The notes under the pieces are model-generated. The model saw only the letters and a list, made by a program, of their open reading frames with translations, was not told the DNA's origin and ran no database searches. A DNA stretch of 10,842 nucleotides, taken from the NCBI GenBank assembly GCA_020724325.1, contig DYHC01000037.1:1-10842 (forward strand). The letters run 5' to 3'. Positions 1-5,318 of the stretch are shown here, piece by piece. A program made the translations under genes and the position numbers. This DNA comes from Melioribacter roseus (lineage in GTDB: Bacteria; Bacteroidota; Ignavibacteria; Ignavibacteriales; Melioribacteraceae). How positions within the stretch are numbered: the first letter of the stretch is position 1; each line of letters opens with the position of its first letter.

Positions 1-1
1 A

Positions 2-46
2 AATGACGAACGATATTTTTCAGAAGCTGCTTATAAACAGCGCTAA
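2..46 (+). CDS. C-terminal tail of an upstream gene (partial, 5' end outside window)
   Basis: In the frame starting at base 2 the sequence reads NDERYFSEAAYKQR and then two consecutive TAA stops (44-49). The polar, charged residue mix and the tandem stops look like a genuine protein end. Only 14 residues are visible, so no family can be named. A competing frame (ATG at 3, ending at 71) reads MTNDIFQKLLINSANNLVTL and cannot be excluded. A GC-rich imperfect hairpin follows at 79-99, which would fit a transcript end after this gene. The call is tentative. Confidence 0.35.
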   Translation, partial: NDERYFSEAAYKQR

Positions 47-78
47 TAATCTTGTGACTTTGTTAATATAAATTTTGC

Positions 79-99
79 CGGGGAATGTGCGCTCCCCCG
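79..99 (+). terminator. Weak GC-rich hairpin after the first partial gene
   Basis: CGGGG at 79-83 pairs with CCCCG at 95-99 around an 11-base loop. A sixth A-T pair forms if one C is bulged. There is no T-run after it (the following bases are AAATGTAAAAT), so it does not meet the usual intrinsic-terminator pattern. It could be a transcript-end structure or chance. Confidence 0.25.
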
Positions 100-111
100 A
101 AATGTAAAATC

Positions 112-140
112 TTGACTAAAGCCCGCCAACATTTTTTATT
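112..140 (+). promoter_or_regulatory. Possible sigma70-type promoter for the outer-membrane receptor gene
   Basis: TTGACT at 112-117 matches the -35 consensus at 5 of 6 positions. After a 17-base spacer, TTTATT at 135-140 matches the -10 consensus at 4 of 6. It lies about 100 bases upstream of the start codon, giving a long AT-rich leader. The surrounding DNA is very AT-rich, so chance matches are likely. Confidence 0.3.
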
Positions 141-230
141 TAATTATCAGGCAAAAAATTTTTTATTAATCAAGTAACCTTTTATCGAATTCTCTCGTCT
201 ATTGTATCAGTAAACCTAAAAATTTAGTAT

Positions 231-237
231 GGGGGGA
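231..237 (+). promoter_or_regulatory. Ribosome binding site that favours the start at 241
   Basis: GGGGGGA lies three bases before the ATG at 241. The alternative in-frame ATG at 229 overlaps this purine run and has only AT-rich sequence (AAACCTAAAAATTTAGT) ahead of it. The purine run therefore supports initiation at 241, although the spacing is on the short side. Confidence 0.5.
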
Positions 238-240
238 TAT

Positions 241-2700
241 ATGAAAAATCTGCTTACTCTACTTCTCTTAACAACTGTTTGTCTTAATGCTTCTGCGCTT
301 CTTCCTAAAGACGAAAAAATCGATTCTAAGAAAGGCATAATCAAAGCTACTATAATTGACGGCAAGAACAACATTCCTATTGAATATGCAAATGTAACTG
401 TTCACAATTCCAGTGATTCTACGTTTATAACCGGAAGTGCAAGCGGAAAGAACGGAGAACTTTTAATTCCCAATCTTCCCGAAGGAAATTATTATGTAAA
501 GGTAAGCTTTATCGGATACGATAAAACTATCATTTCGAACATTGCAATTACGCCTGATAAAAAGGAAGTCTTCCTCGGGGTTATTAAAATCAACCCAACC
601 GAAATTAAGATGGATGCCGTAAATGTAGTTGGCGAGAAACCAATAGAAGAATATCATCTTGATAAACGGGTAATAAATGTAAGTAAAGATAATACTGCAG
701 CCGGCGGTACAGCTCTTGACGTTTTGCAAAATCATCCTTCAATACAAGTTGATCAAAATGGTAATGTAACGTTACGCGGAAGTTCTAATTTTACCGTTCT
801 TGTAAACGGCAGACCGGGAGTTTTACAAGGGTCGGACGCTCTCAGACAGATTCCCGCAAATATTATCGACAATATTGAGTTGATAACAAATCCCTCTGCC
901 AAATATGATGCTGAAGGCGCGGCGGGAATTGTAAATATTATTACAAAAGTTTCGGCTTATGATAATATGTCGGGAATTATTAACGGCGGTATCGGCTCCA
1001 GAACCAAATATAACGGAGATGTTACGGTTAATTATAAATCCGGCGATTGGGGAATAACCGGCAGCGGCGATTATCGTTTGTTCAGCAACTCGAATCACCA
1101 GGATTACGATAGATATACATCTACAAGCACCGCATCAATGTATCAGAAAGCTAATATTAATCAAAGCTTCAGAAGAAAAAATTTTAATGCAAAACTCGGA
1201 ATTGATTATGCAATTACTCCAGTTACTGGAATTTCATTTACAAATTCTATCGGAAGATTCTCATTCAATGGTAATTTTATGCTTAACGGGTCGGCTTTGG
1301 AAAATTCCTCTTCAGAAATTTCAAAATATACTACTAATAAACAGTTGTCTGATATTACAGCTAATTATTTTCAATCAATCATCTATTTTAATCATCAATT
1401 CAAACCAAAAGTAGATGAATTAACATTCGAAGCGGTTTATACAAATCTATTTCAGCCCAACCTGCAGACTTCCAGGGAATACATAACCGATTCGAAACAT
1501 GAAAACTGGTCGATCAATCCCGCAACCACTGAAAACAACAGCACCGCTAACCACAACGATGGAAGAATTAAGTTGAATTATTCATATAAGTTCAACGAAA
1601 AGTCCAAGTTCGAAACGGGCGTTCAGGCTAACCTCGCATATAGAAACTTCGACTGCTTATTCAGAACATTTAACTGGAACAATAATGATTGGATGACAGA
1701 CCCGACTTATACCAACGAATTTGATTTCAGAAATAATATTTATTCTGCATTTGCAACATATTCAAACAGTTTTGAAGCACTTGGATTAGATTATCAGCTT
1801 GGATTACGTGCAGAGCAAACGGACAGGCAGCTACACCAAATTACACTAAATAAAGATTACGATTACAATCAGACTCATCTGTTTCCATCGGTAAGCTTGT
1901 TAAAAAAAATTAATCAAGCCCAGCAATTGCAGTTCAGTTACAGCAGAAGAATTAACCGCCCGTTTGAAGGAGCATTAAATCCTTTTCCAAGGTATTCGGA
2001 TTCTTACGCATTAGTAATTGGTAATCCGGAGCTTAAACCGGAGTTGGTTAATTCGTTAGAGCTAAATTATCAGAATACTATTGGCGGAGTATTTTTATCA
2101 GCGCAGACTTATTATAGAAATACAAAAAATACTTTTCAGCAGACAGCGTTAATAGGTCCGGATGGCAGACTAAATCTTTCCTTTGGAAACATAGCAAAAA
2201 CATATTCGATTGGTTCGGAAGTATCGGCGGGAGTTTCCATAGCACAATGGTTCCGCATAGACCCCTCATTAAATCTTTACAAGACACATCTCGAGGGAAA
2301 ACTAAAAGATAATTCTTATGAGCAGGATGGTTTTGTGTGGGCTGTCCGTTTACGCTCAACGCTCTATTTCTCGCCGGAAACGCGATTTCAGGCAGCTCTC
2401 TTTTATACAGCAAAGCAAAAAATATTGCAAGGAGAAATAGACCCGATTGTTAATTTGACTCTGTCTCTACGTCAAGAATTTCTTGATAAAAAACTAATTG
2501 TTACAGCTACCGCACAAAATCTTTTTAATACCGGCAGATTCAAATTATTTACAGATGCCGGCAACGGAACGTTTTTTTACTTAAACGTACGTCCGGAAGC
2601 TCCAGTATTTAATATTACGCTCAGCTATAATTTCAATAATTTTAAGAACCCTTCTAAAGTAAACGATCGGGTAGATGTAAATGTAAATACAGGATTCTAA
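241..2700 (+). CDS. TonB-dependent-receptor-like outer-membrane beta-barrel protein with N-terminal CarboxypepD_reg-like domain
   Basis: This is an 819-residue outer-membrane protein, probably a gated channel for uptake of an unidentified substrate. Residues 1-19 form a signal peptide (MKNLLTLLLLTTVCLNASA). Residues about 32-115 are a carboxypeptidase-regulatory-like beta-sandwich with the typical G-x-V/I-x-D...PIEYANVTV start and the FIGYDK turn. Residues about 150-236 form a plug domain: VLQNHPSIQVDQNGNVTLRG, then LVNGRP, IPANIIDNIELITNPSAKYD and GAAGIVNIITK. The rest is a long beta-barrel rich in aromatic and Asn/Thr residues, ending in Phe as many outer-membrane barrels do. This order fits the OMP_b-brl_3 family, a TonB-receptor relative common in Bacteroidota. 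I see no clear TonB box, and no SusD partner, TonB or regulator gene in the window. An ATG at 229 would add four residues (MGGY); 241 is preferred because of the purine run at 231-237. A strong terminator follows, so it is probably monocistronic. The substrate cannot be told. Confidence 0.9.
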   Translation: MKNLLTLLLLTTVCLNASALLPKDEKIDSKKGIIKATIIDGKNNIPIEYANVTVHNSSDSTFITGSASGKNGELLIPNLPEGNYYVKVSFIGYDKTIISNIAITPDKKEVFLGVIKINPTEIKMDAVNVVGEKPIEEYHLDKRVINVSKDNTAAGGTALDVLQNHPSIQVDQNGNVTLRGSSNFTVLVNGRPGVLQGSDALRQIPANIIDNIELITNPSAKYDAEGAAGIVNIITKVSAYDNMSGIINGGIGSRTKYNGDVTVNYKSGDWGITGSGDYRLFSNSNHQDYDRYTSTSTASMYQKANINQSFRRKNFNAKLGIDYAITPVTGISFTNSIGRFSFNGNFMLNGSALENSSSEISKYTTNKQLSDITANYFQSIIYFNHQFKPKVDELTFEAVYTNLFQPNLQTSREYITDSKHENWSINPATTENNSTANHNDGRIKLNYSYKFNEKSKFETGVQANLAYRNFDCLFRTFNWNNNDWMTDPTYTNEFDFRNNIYSAFATYSNSFEALGLDYQLGLRAEQTDRQLHQITLNKDYDYNQTHLFPSVSLLKKINQAQQLQFSYSRRINRPFEGALNPFPRYSDSYALVIGNPELKPELVNSLELNYQNTIGGVFLSAQTYYRNTKNTFQQTALIGPDGRLNLSFGNIAKTYSIGSEVSAGVSIAQWFRIDPSLNLYKTHLEGKLKDNSYEQDGFVWAVRLRSTLYFSPETRFQAALFYTAKQKILQGEIDPIVNLTLSLRQEFLDKKLIVTATAQNLFNTGRFKLFTDAGNGTFFYLNVRPEAPVFNITLSYNFNNFKNPSKVNDRVDVNVNTGF

Positions 2701-2744
2701 CTAAAATTAATATTCGGAAGAAAAAAATAAATTGCTTTTATGAT

Positions 2745-2786
2745 GGCACACGGATTTAGTTAATTCTGTGTGCCGTTCCTTTTTTT
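2745..2786 (+). terminator. Rho-independent terminator after the receptor gene
   Basis: GGCACACGGA (2745-2754) pairs with TCTGTGTGCC (2765-2774), giving a 10-bp stem with one G-U pair and a 10-base loop. GTTCC and then seven T residues (2780-2786) follow. It starts 45 bases after the stop codon at 2700 and is a textbook intrinsic terminator for the plus strand. Confidence 0.85.
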
Positions 2787-2860
2787 GATTATCTCTTTTG
2801 AATCCTCTGAACTGTTGTTATATGAATTAATCACATAAATTAAATTTGCTCTTATCTGCT

Positions 2861-2950
2861 TTAGTATATTGAATTACTTAGCAGCTGTTTTTTAGATACA
2901 TCTCCATTTTCTATTAGCCATTCTAAAATATCATTTCTAATTTTGAACCA
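2861..2950 (-). pseudogene. Short coding-like remnant, possibly the start of a winged-helix domain
   Basis: On the minus strand 29 codons read WFKIRNDILEWLIENGDVSK, then KQLLSNSIY and a stop. No start codon is available in frame, because a stop (TAA, 2953-2951) lies immediately upstream. The pattern R-x-x-I-L-E-W-L-x-E-N-G-x-V-S-x-K-x-L resembles the first two helices of DeoR-like or AbiEi-like winged helix-turn-helix domains. The recognition helix and everything after it are missing. It could be a decayed regulator fragment or a chance open stretch in AT-rich DNA. There is no independent support. Confidence 0.2.
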
Positions 2951-2978
2951 TTACTATAACGCTATTTGTTTTACTTAC

Positions 2979-4130
2979 ATGAAATTACAGCAAGCAGTTA
3001 TTTTCTTTGGAATAGTTATAATTGTTTACGGCTTAGTAAACTATTATATCTACCGTCGTGTAGTTCCTATTGTGCCGGATAATTTAAAGCTTATCTTCTC
3101 CATTATTTTTATTGCAGTAGTTATTTCTTACATAGCCGGAAGGTTTCTCGAAAATTATTGGGTGTGGTATGTAAGCGATTTATTGGTTTGGGTCGGCTCG
3201 TTCTGGATTGCGATAATGTTCTATACATTTTTTTGTTTGATAATAATTGATCTGTTCCGTCTTGTTAATCACCTCCTTCCTTTCTTTCCGTCTGTAATTG
3301 AAGAAAATCCTGATAAAGCAAGGAAAATTTTTGCGCTGATAGTATCAGTTTTTGTTTTAATCGTGGTTGCCGGAGGATTCATTACTACGCGATTGATCGT
3401 TGTAAAAAAATATAACATCGACATAAATAAAAGTGCCGGGCAATTAAAATCGTTAAATATCGTTATGGCTTCCGATCTGCATCTAGGAACAATAAACGGA
3501 AAAAGTTTTGCATATCGTGTTGTTGATATAATTAATAAGCAGAAGCCAGATGTTGTTTTACTTGCCGGGGATATAATTGATGAGGATATAAAACCAGTCT
3601 TAAGAGATAATGTTGGCGAAGCTCTTCTCGAGCTGAAGGCTAAATACGGTGTTTATGCAGTTACAGGAAATCACGAATACATTGGCGGCGTTAGTGATGC
3701 CGTTGAATATCTTGAGCGTCATAACATTCGAATTATCCGCGATTATTATGTAAAGATAGATAATTCATTTTATGTTGTTGGAAGAGAGGACCTTGTAAGC
3801 AAAAGATTTGCCGGTTACAACCGCAAGCCGTTAAAGGAAATAATTGATGGCATCGATAAATCCCTTCCCATAATTTTAATGGATCATCAGCCGTTTCAGT
3901 TAAACGAGGCACAGATTAACGGTATCGATTTACAGCTTTCGGGTCATACGCACAACGGACAGTTGTTTCCGATGAATTATATAGTAGAAAAAATTTATGA
4001 GCTGCCTTGGGGATATAAACTTATCGGTAATACGCATTATTATATATCTTGCGGCGTTGGAGGATGGGGTCCGCCGGTTAGAATTGGAAGCCGACCGGAA
4101 ATAATAAATATTAATTTGTCGTTCCGATAA
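2979..4130 (+). CDS. Membrane-anchored calcineurin-like metallophosphoesterase (YkuE/YaeI-like, COG1408 type)
   Basis: This 383-residue predicted phosphoesterase probably acts on a phosphodiester or pyrophosphate substrate with a bound metal pair. Four hydrophobic segments come first (about residues 6-25, 38-53, 68-92, 117-136). The catalytic domain (about 158-383) has every metallophosphoesterase block in order: SDLHLG (D166, H168), GDIID (D198), GNHE (N231, H232), MDHQP (H303) and GHTHNGQ (H323, H325). Relatives such as YaeI/LpxG-like and YkuE enzymes work on membrane lipid intermediates or related substrates; the substrate here is not visible. The ATG at 2979 is chosen because it puts the first membrane segment near the N-terminus. 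A TTG at 2943 would add 12 residues without a better ribosome site. Neither start has a clear Shine-Dalgarno sequence. The gene follows a terminator, so it needs its own promoter, which I cannot place. Its stop lies 3 bp from the stop of the opposing hydrolase gene. Confidence 0.88.
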   Translation: MKLQQAVIFFGIVIIVYGLVNYYIYRRVVPIVPDNLKLIFSIIFIAVVISYIAGRFLENYWVWYVSDLLVWVGSFWIAIMFYTFFCLIIIDLFRLVNHLLPFFPSVIEENPDKARKIFALIVSVFVLIVVAGGFITTRLIVVKKYNIDINKSAGQLKSLNIVMASDLHLGTINGKSFAYRVVDIINKQKPDVVLLAGDIIDEDIKPVLRDNVGEALLELKAKYGVYAVTGNHEYIGGVSDAVEYLERHNIRIIRDYYVKIDNSFYVVGREDLVSKRFAGYNRKPLKEIIDGIDKSLPIILMDHQPFQLNEAQINGIDLQLSGHTHNGQLFPMNYIVEKIYELPWGYKLIGNTHYYISCGVGGWGPPVRIGSRPEIININLSFR

Positions 4131-4133
4131 TAA

Positions 4134-5318
4134 CTATTTCAACAAGACAAGCTTTTTTGTTTGAATAAATTTATCCGCTCTTAATGTGTAAAAGAATATG
4201 CCCGAGGAGTATCGGCTTGATATTTCTGAATTATCGATTCTCCATTCGAAGTTGTAACTGCCGGGTTCTTTTAGCTCATCAACTAACGTTGCAACTTCTC
4301 TTCCCAGCACATCATAGATTTTTAATGTGACGCGGCTAAGTGTTGGAATCTGATAACTAATAATAGTATTCGGATTAAAGGGATTTGGATAATTTTGTTC
4401 TAGAAAAAAACCTTGTGGAATCTCTTCTAAATATTCTACGCCGGTATTAGCTGATAAAGTTCTAATAAAAAAATTTATTATTCTGTTTCTTGTTGAATCG
4501 GAATTAAACGCTCCTCCGCCGTGTCCAGCGCCTTGTTGGGGAATAAATAAAACATCGTGGTTAATTTTTTTATACGCTGAATCAAGTTCAACGCTTTGAT
4601 GAAACGGAACGGTCATATCCTGGGTGCCGTGCATAATCAAGAATGGCGGATCGTCTTTAGAAACATAAGTTATCGGGCTGGCTGCAATAGCTTTATCAAT
4701 ATTGTCTTTTATGGCTCCGCCTATAAGTTTTCCTTCCGGTGATGTTGCCAAACTGTGGTCTATTGAACTAGGATAATTAATTATTGTTAGCAGGTTGGTC
4801 GGACCATACCAATCGCATACAGCCAGAACTCTGCTTGAAAAGGAAAGATTCCCTCCTATATTTCCTTCAAGATTTTCTACTCCGCCAGAAGTTCCCAATA
4901 GTGCTGCCAAGTGTCCGCCGGCAGAACTTCCAAAGACTCCTATTTTGTTCGGATTAAGATCATACTTTTGCGCATTAGCTCTTAGCCAGCGGACAGCTCC
5001 TTTACAATCATGTATTTGTGCGGGAAAAATTGCTTCGTCGGTTAATCTGTAATTTATACTAACAACAGCAAAACCATGATTTAAAAGATAGAGCCCGTTT
5101 ACATTACTTTTCGAACCGCTCATCCAAGCGCCGCCATGAATCCATACAACAACCGGAAATGGTTTATTTCCCGTTTGAGGCAGATAAATATCTAACTTCT
5201 GACGCGGATTACCCGAACCGCCATAATCAAGATTTGAATAAGAGGGTTGTGCTTGGGGAAAAGATCCGGTTATAAGAATAAAGACGAATATTATTGCGAG
5301 TAAAATTTGTTTTTTCAT
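4134..5318 (-). CDS. Secreted alpha/beta hydrolase (BD-FAE/carboxylesterase-like) with T9SS type A sorting domain
   Basis: This 394-residue protein is predicted to be an exported esterase. Residues 1 to about 22 are a signal peptide (MKKQILLAIIFVFILITGSF). The hydrolase domain (about 27-290) shows the oxyanion-hole motif HGGAW (61-65), the nucleophile elbow GSSAGG with Ser132, the acid Asp234 in HGTQD, and His266 in GAGHGG, so the catalytic triad is complete. This layout matches the HSL/BD-FAE-like lipase and esterase group; the exact ester (acetyl, feruloyl or other) cannot be told. After a short linker, residues 309-394 form a T9SS type A C-terminal sorting domain: NYPNPFNP, then LKIYDVLGREVATLV, SSGIFFYTLR and the terminal KKLVLLK. 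The start codon overlaps the stop of the upstream protease gene (ATGA, 5318-5315), so it is probably translated by coupling from the same mRNA. It stops (TAG, 4136-4134) back-to-back with the opposing phosphoesterase gene, with no terminator visible between them. Confidence 0.9.
   Translation of the reverse strand: MKKQILLAIIFVFILITGSFPQAQPSYSNLDYGGSGNPRQKLDIYLPQTGNKPFPVVVWIHGGAWMSGSKSNVNGLYLLNHGFAVVSINYRLTDEAIFPAQIHDCKGAVRWLRANAQKYDLNPNKIGVFGSSAGGHLAALLGTSGGVENLEGNIGGNLSFSSRVLAVCDWYGPTNLLTIINYPSSIDHSLATSPEGKLIGGAIKDNIDKAIAASPITYVSKDDPPFLIMHGTQDMTVPFHQSVELDSAYKKINHDVLFIPQQGAGHGGGAFNSDSTRNRIINFFIRTLSANTGVEYLEEIPQGFFLEQNYPNPFNPNTIISYQIPTLSRVTLKIYDVLGREVATLVDELKEPGSYNFEWRIDNSEISSRYSSGIFFYTLRADKFIQTKKLVLLK

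Noticed and set aside
2078..2413. Minus-strand 111-codon open frame inside the receptor gene
   Set aside because: It lies fully within the conserved barrel coding sequence and shows no ribosome site or recognisable domain.
2938..2945. TAATTTTG matches the Bacteroidota -7 promoter element TAnnTTTG upstream of the phosphoesterase gene
   Set aside because: No TTTG/TTG element sits at the right distance upstream, the DNA is AT-rich so chance matches are common, and it is unclear that this lineage uses that promoter type.
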